Assembly (NCBI RefSeq): GCF_035942955.1
Contig: NZ_DASZCQ010000316.1
Coordinates: forward strand, 1 to 64,000
Length of the DNA: 64,000 nt
Direction of reading: 5' to 3'
From: DASYTH01 sp035942955
GTDB taxonomy: Bacteria; Actinomycetota; Actinomycetes; Mycobacteriales; Pseudonocardiaceae
Shown here: piece after piece, positions 35,201 through 43,005 of the stretch
Position numbering within the stretch: position 1 is the stretch's first letter
Layout of the letters: each line of letters starts with the position of its first letter
The notes under the pieces: generated by a model
The model's database searches: none
Seen by the model: only the letters and a program-made list of their open reading frames with translations
What the model was told of the DNA's origin: nothing
Translations under genes and position numbers: made by a program

Positions 35201-36064
35201 GACGAAGAACACCCGCCCGGTCGAGTCGATCTCCATGTCCAGCGGGTCGTCGGTGTTGCCGTCGAGCTGGATCTTCTCGTACCGCTCGTTCTCGGTCGGC
35301 CCGCAGTCCCCCGCCACCGCGCCGGCCGCCCACTCGATGCCGCCGAGCAGGTGCGCGCGGAACAGCGGCTCGGAGTAGGCCTCGATGGCGTGGCCGAGGC
35401 CGGTGTACCAGGAGCGGCCGCCCTCGAAGTCCTGGCACCAGGCGATCGGATGGTCGGCGCCCATGCCGTGGCCGGTGTAGCTGCGCGTGTCGAAGCTGGC
35501 CAGCACGTGCACGCCGCCGCGCGGGTTGACGTTGAAGTCGTACGGCTCCTCGGTGCGCACCCAGTTCTGCGGCAGGTTCCTCGTCGACGGGTGCACGCGG
35601 TCGTCGACCTGGATGCTCACCTGCTGGATCGCCGGGTGGGTGGTGAACTTCGCGCCGAGCATGGCGTCGTACCACGGCCAGTCGCGGTCGCTGCCGCTGG
35701 CCGAGTGGATCCCGACGAACCCGTTGCCGGCCCGGACGTACCGTTGCAGCGCCGCCCGCTGGTTGGCGTCCAGCACGGCCCCGTCCCGACCGTTGGTGTT
35801 GTTGAAGATCACCGCGTCGAACGGCGCCAGCCCGGCGTCGGTGAACAGCCCGGCGTCGTCGGACACGGTCACCGCGAAGTTGTGCTGCGCGCCCAGCTCG
35901 GTGATCGCGGCCTTCCCGGCCGGGATCGAGTCGTGGAAGAACCCGTTCACCCTGGAGAAGACCAGCACGCTGAACCGCGGCGCCGCCTGCGCCGCCGGCG
36001 GCGCGGCCACCACCCCCGCCAGCACCAGCAAGGAGACGACCAGCACCCACACCGATCTCGACAT
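32207..36064 (-). CDS. Secreted ThuA / PQQ-type sugar dehydrogenase / PKD / carbohydrate-binding multidomain protein
   Basis: 1285 residues. A signal peptide (residues 1-27) is followed by a ThuA-like domain (about 32-260, FVGIHSASGSDRDWPWYDAMLG). Next is a glucose/sorbosone dehydrogenase-like beta-propeller (about 270-690, HGMHGITLDPDF, YVMGLRNPYRIH), a PKD domain (about 700-790, FAWDFDGNGTTDS), a CBM6-like domain (about 935-1065), an NPCBM/NEW3-like stretch and a C-terminal malectin-like domain. It is expected to bind and oxidise extracellular sugars. GGAGG precedes the ATG. A LacI-type operator just upstream matches the one before the sugar isomerase at 17.6 kb. Confidence 0.87.
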   Translation of the reverse strand: MSRSVWVLVVSLLVLAGVVAAPPAAQAAPRFSVLVFSRVNGFFHDSIPAGKAAITELGAQHNFAVTVSDDAGLFTDAGLAPFDAVIFNNTNGRDGAVLDANQRAALQRYVRAGNGFVGIHSASGSDRDWPWYDAMLGAKFTTHPAIQQVSIQVDDRVHPSTRNLPQNWVRTEEPYDFNVNPRGGVHVLASFDTRSYTGHGMGADHPIAWCQDFEGGRSWYTGLGHAIEAYSEPLFRAHLLGGIEWAAGAVAGDCGPTENERYEKIQLDGNTDDPLDMEIDSTGRVFFVERGGAVKVYDPALRLTKLAARLEVLVVHTHGMHGITLDPDFATNHFLYLYYTPLTGTVSRVSRFTFDEATDTVDLASEKVLLTINSQRQVNAHEGGGMTFDAAGNLYVATGDNSAPCCGGFGPFDERAGQENNDAQRSSANTNDLRGKILRIHPEANGTYTIPAGNLFPPGTAQTRPEIYVMGLRNPYRIHIDSETNWLYWGEVGPDAQTDSATRGPRGYDEFNQARSAGNYGWPHCIGPNLPYVDFDFATGVSGAPFDCANGPVNNSPNNTGRQVLPPARGAWMSYPYAVSPTWPELGTGGRLAIGGPVYHFDANLASESKFPAYYDDAMLIADWTRNAIFEVKQDAAGQAFSINRFLPNMTFLRPIDLEFGPDGSLYVIEWGSNYGGSGRGDPNFDSGVYKINYVRPGERSPLARATATPTSGRAPLAVAFSSAGSSDPDAGQTIRFAWDFDGNGTTDSTAANPGHTYTANGDYTARLTVTDPTNRSTVANVPITVGNTAPTVTLTAPADGQIFDFGSQVSFSATVTDPEDGAIDCQQVITQPALGHAQHAHPLDQYRGCAGTIQTIVDDGHTSNDNIFYVVDTKYTDRGATGVSRLTGGDSAILQPRHKESDHYTRQSGTNLFDLQDGTAGKLVGNISHGDWVSFEPVNLSGVDALRFRVASAGAGGFIDVRRGGPTGPVLGSVAVPVTGGWRTWTTVTADITDPGGSYELFLVARNTSSTADLFNVDWLEFVPLIEVATLSVPSPVPAGRSSVAAVTVTNRTGAAVNATVALTVPTGWQTSPVTAPVGAGATATVQVPLTPPAQAPTTGRVSEVDISARATVPGQQAGGVPHARTLLVPGGERSVYALDAGSATSGVLAAYRQLEPATTYSDARGFGWVANTGLQSRDRGGPDVLRRDMVTSQQPATLRLRIPPGRHAVSFLRGDAQFDARRLIVTLDGQRVIDGGLPLAPNQWGWDQLTVDGGAAGRVIDLQLSIDIVEWWRVNAIVVQQLS

Positions 36065-36083
36065 CGCACGCCTCCGCAGGTCA

Positions 36084-36100
36084 GGCAAGCGCTTTCCTGA
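36084..36100. promoter_or_regulatory. LacI-type operator, copy 2
   Basis: GGCAAGCGCTTTCCTGA, identical over 17 bp to 17555-17571, 20 bp upstream of the secreted dehydrogenase start. It implies co-regulation of the two carbohydrate loci. Confidence 0.7.
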
Positions 36101-36121
36101 CACCTTAGGGGCCTGATCCCG

Positions 36122-36144
36122 CCAAGGGAAGGGCTTTCCTTTGG
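36122..36144. promoter_or_regulatory. Second palindromic site upstream of secreted dehydrogenase
   Basis: CCAAGGGAA and TTCCTTTGG flank GGGCT, an inverted repeat with one mismatch, 22 bp beyond the LacI-type operator. Probably a second operator for the same or another regulator. Confidence 0.45.
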
Positions 36145-36150
36145 CTATGA

Positions 36151-36344
36151 GGTGAACTAATTGCCCTGCAGATGGGTGACCAGCCACCGGTGCAGCGGCG
36201 CGATCACCGTCCAGTGCTTGCCCAGCATGCCAACGAGGTTGCCGGCGTCGGTGGCGAGCGCGGGCGGCTCGTCATGGTGCACGAACAGGGCGCTGTGCCG
36301 CAGCAGCCGGCCGGTGCCGGGCGAGACGTCGAAGCCGCGCGGGG
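36151..36344 (-). pseudogene. Extra copy of the 3' end of the DUF2461 gene
   Basis: This 194-bp block repeats the last part of the neighbouring DUF2461 gene (36345-36538) in direct tandem with about 7 substitutions. It carries the same stop codon and the same 3' flank GGTGAACTAA. It encodes only the last 62 residues and lies beyond the functional stop, so it is a non-functional remnant. Confidence 0.85.
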
Positions 36345-36350
36345 GGTGAA

Positions 36351-37034
36351 CTAATTGCCCTGCAGATGGGTGACCAGCCACCGGTGCAGCGGCACGATCG
36401 TCGTCCAGTGCTTGCCCAGCACGCCAACGAGGTTACCGGCGTCGGTGGCGAGCGCGGGCGGCTCGTCATGGTGCACGAACAGGGCGCTGTGCCGCAGCAG
36501 CCGGGCGGTGTCGGGCGAGACGTCGAAGCCGCGCGGGGTCCGCGCGTAGGTCTCGCCGCCGAGGTCGTAGCCGGCGGCGTCGAGCGTCTTGACGATGTCG
36601 AGCAGCTCGGGACCGGCGTCCGGATCGGCCACCTTCTCCCGGTACCGCGCGAGGGTGGGCTTGTCGAAGCCGTGCGCGCCGGCGCCGATGCCGACCAGAT
36701 CCGGTGAGACCCGCACGAACAGCCCGGACACCGCGCCCTTGCGGTCACCCTCCCAGAACCAGAGGTCGAGATGATCCTTGTACGGCCGCTTGTCCGCGCT
36801 GAACCGGGTGTCCCGGTTGATCCGGAAGATCGAGCCGAGCACCCGCGGCTCGGCTCGGATGCCGGGCACGATGGCGCGCAGCAGCGGGCTCACCGCCTCG
36901 ACGAACGCCTTGCCGGCGGCCACGTAGGCCGACTGGTAGCGGTCCCGGTTGGCCTCGAACCAGGCGCGGTCGTTGTGCTCGCGCAGGTCGGCGAGGAAGG
37001 CCTGGGTGTCGGCCGGGAACGCGAAGCCGGGCAT
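36351..37034 (-). CDS. DUF2461 (TIGR02453) family protein
   Basis: 227 residues. FLADLREHNDRAWFEANRDRYQ near the N-terminus, FRINRDTRFSADKRPYKDHL (about 80-100) and the C-terminal FDVSPDTARLLRHSALFVHHDEP are the family hallmarks. Function is not established for the family. The ATG at 37034 lies inside a 12-bp inverted repeat; a second in-frame ATG at 37055 is possible. The 3' 194 bp is duplicated downstream. Confidence 0.88.
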   Translation of the reverse strand: MPGFAFPADTQAFLADLREHNDRAWFEANRDRYQSAYVAAGKAFVEAVSPLLRAIVPGIRAEPRVLGSIFRINRDTRFSADKRPYKDHLDLWFWEGDRKGAVSGLFVRVSPDLVGIGAGAHGFDKPTLARYREKVADPDAGPELLDIVKTLDAAGYDLGGETYARTPRGFDVSPDTARLLRHSALFVHHDEPPALATDAGNLVGVLGKHWTTIVPLHRWLVTHLQGN

Positions 37035-37060
37035 GGGCGCACAGCGTACGCCCATGCCCG
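37028..37060. repeat. 12-bp perfect inverted repeat at DUF2461 start
   Basis: CGGGCATGGGCG and CGCCCATGCCCG flank a 9-base loop. It lies between the stop of the secreted SMP-30-like gene (37071) and the DUF2461 start, and includes both candidate ATG codons of the latter. It may end upstream transcription or limit translation. Confidence 0.65.
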
Positions 37061-37070
37061 GACGGACGGG

Positions 37071-38003
37071 CTACCTCGGGATGGCCACGACGTTGTACGG
37101 GGTGTCCGGGGTCGGCGTCGTGGTGAACCGGGCGTTGGGCAGGTAGAGCCGGTCGCCGAAGGCCGCGACCGTGGTCGGGACGTCGAACCGCGGGTCGGTG
37201 CGGGTCTCCACGAGCCGGCCGCGCGTGCCGGAGGAGTTGAGGCGCAGCACGGCCACCTGGTTGAGCCGGTTCTGCACGACGAACAGCGTGCGGCCGTCGA
37301 GCAGCAGGCCGTCGCCGTTGGTCAGCACGACGTCGCCGAGGTCGACCCGGCTGGTCACTCCGGTTCCGGTGTCGACCCGGTGCAGCAGGCCCACGTTGGA
37401 CTGCACGACGAGCAGCGCGCGCCCGTCCGGGGTCCGGGCGATCCCGTTGGCGTTGTTGCCCTCCCCCTGCATCCAGTCGCCGGACAGCGGCAGCGCGGTG
37501 AAGTCGTCCGGGAGCCGTCCGTGCCGCAGCGACACCTTGTACAGCGCGGGGTTGCGCGAGTCGGTGAACCAGGCGGCGTCCGGGGTGAGCACCACGTCGT
37601 TGACGAACGTGGTGCCGGTGGCGAACGGGTAGGTGACGAGCACGGCGCCGGTCCGCGTGTCGATCACGCGGCCGTTGCCGCCGGTGCCGCCGGCGGCGAA
37701 CAGCCGGTTGTGCCGGTCGGTCTTGAGGCCCAGCGTCGGGTGGCCGACCGCGGGGCTGAAGTCGGCGCCCTCCCCGGTGCGCAGGTCGACGCGGAACACC
37801 CGCCCGTCGACCCGGGAGCCGAAGTACGCCACGGCGCCCGGCCCGGTGGCGATCCCCTCCGGCTGGAAACCGTTGGGCAGTGGGAACTCGGTCGGGAACC
37901 GGCCCGCGGCGCCGGCCGGTGCGGCGGCGGCTCGCGTCCCGGTCACCAGCGCGGCGGTCGGCACCGCGACGGCGGCGGTCAGGAGGGTACGGCGACGAAA
38001 CAT
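37071..38003 (-). CDS. Tat-exported SMP-30-like beta-propeller protein
   Basis: 310 residues. A twin-arginine leader (FRRRTLLTAAVAVPTAALV) is followed by an SMP-30/gluconolactonase-like beta-propeller: FQPEGIATGPGAVAYFGSR, GHPTLGLKTDRHNRLFAAGG, FVNDVVLTPDAAWFTDS and NNANGIARTPDGRALLV are repeated blades with the expected Asn/Asp positions. Probably an extracellular lactonase-like or binding protein. The ATG at 38003 has GGAGG about 10 bases upstream. Located between carbohydrate and regulator genes; no direct partner. Confidence 0.82.
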   Translation of the reverse strand: MFRRRTLLTAAVAVPTAALVTGTRAAAAPAGAAGRFPTEFPLPNGFQPEGIATGPGAVAYFGSRVDGRVFRVDLRTGEGADFSPAVGHPTLGLKTDRHNRLFAAGGTGGNGRVIDTRTGAVLVTYPFATGTTFVNDVVLTPDAAWFTDSRNPALYKVSLRHGRLPDDFTALPLSGDWMQGEGNNANGIARTPDGRALLVVQSNVGLLHRVDTGTGVTSRVDLGDVVLTNGDGLLLDGRTLFVVQNRLNQVAVLRLNSSGTRGRLVETRTDPRFDVPTTVAAFGDRLYLPNARFTTTPTPDTPYNVVAIPR

Positions 38004-38105
38004 GGTCGAGAATCCTCCACTTCCGAGCGGGGACAATGTCCACCCAGACCTTACGTCGCCGGCGCTGAAACGGTTCACTTGTCCACTATGGACGAAAGTC
38101 CGACG

Positions 38106-38175
38106 GACGTCTTGGCCGCCTCCCGGGCGATGTCGGTGCGGGAGCGCACGCCCAGCTTGCCCAGGATGTCAGCGA
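38106..38175 (-). pseudogene. Extra fragment of LuxR (LAL) regulator 3' end
   Basis: Decoded on the minus strand it gives GKLGVRSRTDIAREAAKTS, nearly the last residues of the intact LAL gene that ends at 38244 (AKLGVRSRIDIAREAARAS). Only about 70 bp remains, directly downstream of the functional gene. It is a decayed partial duplicate or a trace of gene replacement. Confidence 0.75.
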
Positions 38176-38243
38176 CGCAGCCAAACTCGCCATGCAGCGT
38201 CAAAGTGGTCGCAGGTCACGGCCCGGCAGAGCCTGCCTCAAGC

Positions 38244-41051
38244 TCAGTCGGACGCCCGAGCGGCCTCGCGGGCGATGTCGATGCGGGAGCGCACACCCAG
38301 CTTGGCCAGGATGTGCGAGACGTGCGTGCCGACCGTCCGCGGCGAGAGCACCAGCTGCTCGGCGATCTCCCGGTTGGGCAGGCCCTCGGCGACCATCGCG
38401 GCGATCTTCGTCTCGGTCGGGGTCAGGCTGTTCCACCCGGCCCGCTCCTGCCGGTGCTTGGCCCGCGGCCCGCGCCGGATCCCCAGCGGGCGCAGCCGGG
38501 CACGCAGCAGGGCGAGGTCCCAGTTCGCGCCGAGCTCGTCGTACAGGTCGTCGGCGCGGGTGAACGCGGTCCGCGCGGAGCCGCGGTCGCCGCGGTTGGC
38601 GAACCCGACGGCCGCCGCCTCAAGGGCCTTGGCCCGCAGCAGCGGCCGGTCTGCCTCGTCGTACCGGTCAGCCGCGTGCAGCAGCAGCGACGGATCGTCG
38701 TTCAGCAGCCCGCGGCAGTACGCCGCGGCGGCCAACCGGTGCGGCACCTGCGATCGCTGCGCCAGGCTCGCGGCCTGCTCGGCGATCTCCGTCGCGGCGT
38801 GGACGGTGTCGGTGTGCACCGCCAGCCGCGCGGCCTCGGGTAAGAGATCCTCGATCTCCTCGAGCTCCTCGGCGTCGTTGGCGACCCCCTCGGTGAGCAC
38901 GGCCAGCGCCTCCTCCGGATCGCCGGAGATCTCATGATCCAGGCTTCTGGCCAGGGCCAGCGAGGCCACCACCCGGTTGCCCAGCTTCTCGGCGCTCGGC
39001 TCGGCCGCGCTCAGGTGCTGCCGGGCCGTCGCCGGATCGCCGCGGTGGAAGGCGATCACGGCCGCGACCCCGCGGTCGCAGCACGTCGCGCCGGGATCCT
39101 TGAACTCGTCGGGGAGGATCTCGACCTCGGCCTGCGCGTCGTCCCAGCGGCCGACCTCGAACAGCAGCTCACCGAGCGTGGTCTGCGCCTGAGCCAGGCG
39201 GACCAGGCTGCCGGCATGGTCGGCGAGCTGGCGCACCCGCTCGGCCGCGGCGATGGCCTCCGCATACCGGTCCATGTCCCCCAGCGCCACCGCCTTGTTG
39301 ATCTGCAGCAGCAGACCGAGATCGGTCAGACCGGGATTGTCGCCGACCACCCGAAGGCCGCGCTCGAACATCGGCAGCGCGGCCGCGACGTCGCCGCGCA
39401 TGATCGACACGATTGTCAGCACGTGCAACGACCAACCGATCGCCCACTGGTCGCCGGCCTCCTCGGCGGTACGCAACGCGTCGGCTGCGACCTGCCCCGC
39501 GACGGTGACCTCACCGAGGTCGCGATGCGCCCGCGCGGTCAGGACGAGCAACCGGGCCCGCTGCCGGGTGGAGATCGTCGGCACGGCCAGGGCCCGGTTC
39601 AGCGTCTTGAGCGACTCGTCCGACTTGCCAAGCATCGTCCGGCACTGCGTGACCGTCCAATGTAGATCGACGAGCAGGTCGGGATCCGTGATCACGGTCA
39701 TGGCTTGGGACGCGGCCCGTTCGGCGCCCACACAATCACCGCTGCGGTACAGCGCATCGGCCAACCGGCAGGCGAGCACCGCGCCGCGCTTCGTCGTCGC
39801 CGGTGACCGGCGCGACGCCTGCCGCAGCAGGTCGATCGCGGCCCGCGGCGCCTGCGCCACGAGCGTCGGAGAGGCGTCGACCAACCAGTTCAGCAGCGGG
39901 TCGTCCAGCGGTCCGGCGCTCGGCGAGCTGATCGCGCGCAGCAACTGCCGGGCGACCCGGGGAACCGGCACGCCGGCCGACGCGAGCGCCTTGGCCGCGT
40001 CGCGATGCCAGGCCGCACGGACGGAGGCGGCGATGTCGTCGTAGAGCGCGTCGCGGATGAGCGGGTGGCGGAAGGCGAGCTTGTCTTCGGTTTCCTTGAG
40101 CACGCCGGCGGCGCGGGCCTCGTCGATGGCGGGGACCAGCTCGGCGATCCGCCGGTCGAGCACGATCGCCAGGTCGGAGACGAGGAACTCCACTCCGAGC
40201 AGGGCGGCGCCCTGCAGCACCGCGCGGACCTCCCGGGGCAGAAAGTCCAGGCGGTGCGTGATGGCGGCGACGAGGGAGCCGGGTACGGAACCACCGGTGG
40301 TCTCCACGACACCCTTGTCCGTGACGGTCACGCGGGTGGCGCGGACCAGGGCGCCCATCAACTCGGTCAGGTACAGCGGGTTTCCCGCGGCCCCCTCGGC
40401 CAGCTTGCGCAGCTTCCGGCCGGGCTTGCCGTCGACGATGCTGGTGATCAGCTCGACGACCGCCGCGTCCGGCAGCCGGCCGAGGCGAATGATTCCGTCC
40501 TCGCCGACCACGCGGCGCACGGGCAGCAGCTCGTCGCGCTGAGGCACCGGGCGCATGGTGCCGATCAACAGCAGCGGCGCGCGGTCGGCCGACCGGGCCA
40601 ACCATTTCCACACGGTGATCGTCGCCAGGTCGGCCCATTGCAGATCATCAATGATCAGGACGGTGGGCGCCGCGGAGCACAACTCGGTCATCAGGGTGAG
40701 CATTTGCTCCGACGCCGCGACGGTCGGATCGGCGGCGCCGCCGAGCTCGCCGTGCAGCAACCGCAGAATGGTCGCCAGCCGCGGCTCGTCGGCGGATTCC
40801 CGGACTCGCAACGCATCCAGCAACGGCTGAAGAGGCAGTGCCTGACCGAGCTCGTCGGCCGCGGCCCGGTACACCCGGCAGCCATGCCGCTCTGCGGCCG
40901 CGGCGGTTTCCCGCGCAAGGGAGGACTTGCCGATCCCGGGTTCACCTTCGATCAGGACGGCCCGCCCGGTCCCCGAGACGAGATCCTCAACCCAATCCAC
41001 GAGTCGCGCCAGCTCGACATCCCTGCCGACAAGCGCGGTCGCACTCGGCAT
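38244..41051 (-). CDS. Large ATP-binding LuxR-family (LAL) transcriptional regulator
   Basis: 935 residues. Walker A GEPGIGKSS (about 35-43) and Walker B TVLIIDDLQWAD (about 140-151) define the N-terminal ATPase. A long TPR-like helical middle follows, and a C-terminal LuxR helix-turn-helix (SLTPTETKIAAMVAEGLPNREIAEQLV, last 65 residues). LAL regulators often activate secondary-metabolite or catabolic genes. The ATG at 41051 is chosen because the ATPase begins directly after it. It is divergent from the small secreted peptide gene, with about 300 bp between. Confidence 0.9.
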   Translation of the reverse strand: MPSATALVGRDVELARLVDWVEDLVSGTGRAVLIEGEPGIGKSSLARETAAAAERHGCRVYRAAADELGQALPLQPLLDALRVRESADEPRLATILRLLHGELGGAADPTVAASEQMLTLMTELCSAAPTVLIIDDLQWADLATITVWKWLARSADRAPLLLIGTMRPVPQRDELLPVRRVVGEDGIIRLGRLPDAAVVELITSIVDGKPGRKLRKLAEGAAGNPLYLTELMGALVRATRVTVTDKGVVETTGGSVPGSLVAAITHRLDFLPREVRAVLQGAALLGVEFLVSDLAIVLDRRIAELVPAIDEARAAGVLKETEDKLAFRHPLIRDALYDDIAASVRAAWHRDAAKALASAGVPVPRVARQLLRAISSPSAGPLDDPLLNWLVDASPTLVAQAPRAAIDLLRQASRRSPATTKRGAVLACRLADALYRSGDCVGAERAASQAMTVITDPDLLVDLHWTVTQCRTMLGKSDESLKTLNRALAVPTISTRQRARLLVLTARAHRDLGEVTVAGQVAADALRTAEEAGDQWAIGWSLHVLTIVSIMRGDVAAALPMFERGLRVVGDNPGLTDLGLLLQINKAVALGDMDRYAEAIAAAERVRQLADHAGSLVRLAQAQTTLGELLFEVGRWDDAQAEVEILPDEFKDPGATCCDRGVAAVIAFHRGDPATARQHLSAAEPSAEKLGNRVVASLALARSLDHEISGDPEEALAVLTEGVANDAEELEEIEDLLPEAARLAVHTDTVHAATEIAEQAASLAQRSQVPHRLAAAAYCRGLLNDDPSLLLHAADRYDEADRPLLRAKALEAAAVGFANRGDRGSARTAFTRADDLYDELGANWDLALLRARLRPLGIRRGPRAKHRQERAGWNSLTPTETKIAAMVAEGLPNREIAEQLVLSPRTVGTHVSHILAKLGVRSRIDIAREAARASD

Positions 41052-41347
41052 CCCTCGACAGTACGACTTGGCGCGGTACCGTACATCGGCCATATGGGCG
41101 GTTCCCAGGGGAGCGGTCACCCCCGGGAACCGTCCCGTCGCGGGAGGCGAACTCGTTACCATCCGTTCAACTGCTGTTTACCGTGCGTTATTCTTCTATT
41201 AAATAAGGCATGCGACATTAATTGACGATCAGAGTAATTTACGTCACATGTATGCCAAGCGCGGGTAGAAATGGGTTTGCGGGGCGCGCGGCAATTCGAT
41301 TCCAGTCCCTTTTGGCCCACATTGTGGCCTACGTCGGGGAGGCCGAC
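41052..41347. promoter_or_regulatory. Divergent promoter region, LAL regulator and secreted peptide
   Basis: About 296 bp. CGGTTCCC (41099-41106) and GGGAACCG (41125-41132) form an inverted repeat near the LAL start. From about 41160 to 41260 the sequence is clearly richer in A/T than its surroundings, as expected of an active promoter. No coding sequence is supported here. Confidence 0.45.
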
Positions 41348-41473
41348 ATGCGCATAGAGAAGGTGATTATTGCTGTCGTAGTATCGGTGTTGGCAATGTT
41401 TGCGGTGCAAGGTACCGCGGTCGCCGACGACCCCGGTATGACTCACAACGGCACGGAGATGACTCACAATTGA
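41348..41473 (+). CDS. 41-residue secreted peptide with MTHN repeat
   Basis: Small gene with a strong GGGGAGG ribosome site 7 bases before the ATG. The first 26 residues (MRIEKVIIAVVVSVLAMFAV, then QGTAVA) are a clean signal peptide. Predicted cleavage leaves DDPGMTHNGTEMTHN, in which MTHN occurs twice; the DNA repeats ATGACTCACAA. I recognise no family. Its place opposite a LAL regulator suggests a secreted signal, metal-binding peptide or small antimicrobial, but this is speculation. Confidence 0.65.
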   Translation: MRIEKVIIAVVVSVLAMFAVQGTAVADDPGMTHNGTEMTHN

Positions 41474-41547
41474 CGAATTGGCCTGACACCCAATCCGTCT
41501 CGATGGCCGGTGGCGCACCGGAACAGCTCTCCTGCCCCGAGAGTCAC

Positions 41548-41889
41548 TCATGGTTTGTCACCGGCCGTCGTGAATTGTCGGCCTGGCCCGAGCTGGCGCG
41601 GCACTGAGCCGTGCACCTCGCCGGCCGCATTCCCGTCGAGCACCCGCGCCCGATGAACGGCGCGGTCCTGCAGCGCGTAGCCGAGATCGACGAGCCGCAC
41701 GCCCAGGTTGCCCTCCTCGGCCACGCTCACCTGCTCCCGGCGCCCAGCATCCGCGTCGAGCAACCTGAGCACGAACCGCGCGATCTGGTTGTTGACCCTC
41801 GATAGCTCGGCCATGAGCACCAGCTCGTCGTGCCAGTCCGGCGCAGTCACCACGTTCACCCCACGGATCTCCTCAGGCGCCCTGAGCAT
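41548..41889 (-). CDS. Hypothetical helical protein
   Basis: 113 residues from the ATG at 41889, which has GAAGG about 10 bases upstream. The N-terminal half (DELVLMAELSRVNNQIARFVLRLLDADAG in shorter segments) is strongly helical. The C-terminal third is rich in Gly/Arg/Pro. No family or motif is recognised. It lies between the secreted peptide and a DUF899 gene with about 95 bp to the latter, so it may be separately transcribed. Confidence 0.5.
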   Translation of the reverse strand: MLRAPEEIRGVNVVTAPDWHDELVLMAELSRVNNQIARFVLRLLDADAGRREQVSVAEEGNLGVRLVDLGYALQDRAVHRARVLDGNAAGEVHGSVPRQLGPGRQFTTAGDKP

Positions 41890-41983
41890 GGAGCAAACCT
41901 TCTCCCCTCCCCACCGCGAGACATCGGTCAAGTGACGGATATCTACCCGGCGCCGCCCCTGACCTCCCCGGTGACCGGGGCGG

Positions 41984-42667
41984 TTACCCCCGCGCCGGCT
42001 TGGTGGTGGGGTACTCGTCGTGCCAGTTCCACCATTCGTAGGGTGGGGTTTGGGGGTAGCCGTCGGGGGAGTCTTCCCACTGCTCTTGGCGGCCGAGGGC
42101 GGTGATGTCGAGGTAGCTCCAGGTGCCGCCCATGGTCTCGTCGCCGCGGTTGTTGATGAAGTAGGTGCGGTACACGCGGTTGCCGTCCCGGAAGTATGCG
42201 TTGGTGCCGTGCCATTCGTCCACGCCGAAGTCGGCGTCGAACTCGTCGAGCATGGTGTACCAGGGCATGGTCCAGCCCATCCGCGCCTTCATGCGCTCGA
42301 TGTCGGGCTGCGGCGCGCGGGAGGCGAAGGCGAGGGTGGTGTCGCGGGCGTTGAGGTGGGCGACGTGGGCGACCTGATCGGCCACCAGGGAGCAGCCGAC
42401 GCAGGCGTGGTCGGGCCAGCCGGACACGCCGGGCTCGAAGAAGGCGCGGTAGACGATCAGCTGGCGGCGGCCCTCGAACAGGTCGAGCAGGCTGGCCCGA
42501 CCCCGAGGGCCGTCGAACGCGTACTCCTTTTCCACCGCCAGCCACGGCATCCGCCGGCGCTCCGCGGCCAACGCGTCGCGGGCGCGGGTCAGCTCCTTCT
42601 CCTTGACGAGCAGCCGCTGGCGCGCCGCCTCCCACTCCTGCGGGCCGACGATCGGGGGTGTCTTCAT
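41984..42667 (-). CDS. DUF899 thioredoxin-like protein
   Basis: 227 residues. Family markers are EWEAARQRLLVKEKELTRARD, RRRMPWLAVEKEY, the thioredoxin-like site HACVGCSLVAD (CVGC, about 90-95) and WYTMLDEFDADFGVDEWHGTN. Members are putative thiol-dependent oxidoreductases of unknown substrate. The ATG overlaps the ArsR stop, so it is the third gene of an SRPBCC-ArsR-DUF899 operon, a frequent actinobacterial arrangement. Confidence 0.9.
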   Translation of the reverse strand: MKTPPIVGPQEWEAARQRLLVKEKELTRARDALAAERRRMPWLAVEKEYAFDGPRGRASLLDLFEGRRQLIVYRAFFEPGVSGWPDHACVGCSLVADQVAHVAHLNARDTTLAFASRAPQPDIERMKARMGWTMPWYTMLDEFDADFGVDEWHGTNAYFRDGNRVYRTYFINNRGDETMGGTWSYLDITALGRQEQWEDSPDGYPQTPPYEWWNWHDEYPTTKPARG

Positions 42668-43005
42668 CGTGAGGTCCTTCGGTCGAGGTGATCCTTCAAC
42701 TTGTCGAGCGAGCCGTCCCAGTCGCGGGCCAGCGCGGCCAGGAACTGCTGGGCCACCCGCATCGGCGCGGAGCGCAGCCGGTACCGCACCCGGCGCCGCT
42801 CCCCCGGTTCGGCCGTCACCAGGCCGGCCTCGGCCAGCAGCGCCAGGTGTTTGGCGATCGCCTGCCGGGTGATCGGCAGCCGCCCGGCGAGGTCCGTGGC
42901 CGTGGCCGGACCCCGTGCCGCCAGCGCCGCCAGGATCGCGCGCCGGGTGGGGTCGGCCAGGGCGACGAAGACCTGCTCGGCGATCGCCTCGGTGTCAGGC
43001 GGCAT
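42664..43005 (-). CDS. ArsR-family regulator
   Basis: 113-residue winged helix-turn-helix: FVALADPTRRAILAALAARGPATATDLAGRL then TRQAIAKHLALLAEAGLV with recognition helix at about residues 45-65. It lacks the metal-binding Cys pairs of arsenical sensors, as is usual for the SRPBCC-linked subgroup. It overlaps the SRPBCC gene by 11 bp and DUF899 by 4 bp. The paired palindromes at 43445-43485 are its likely operator. Confidence 0.9.
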   Translation of the reverse strand: MPPDTEAIAEQVFVALADPTRRAILAALAARGPATATDLAGRLPITRQAIAKHLALLAEAGLVTAEPGERRRVRYRLRSAPMRVAQQFLAALARDWDGSLDKLKDHLDRRTSR

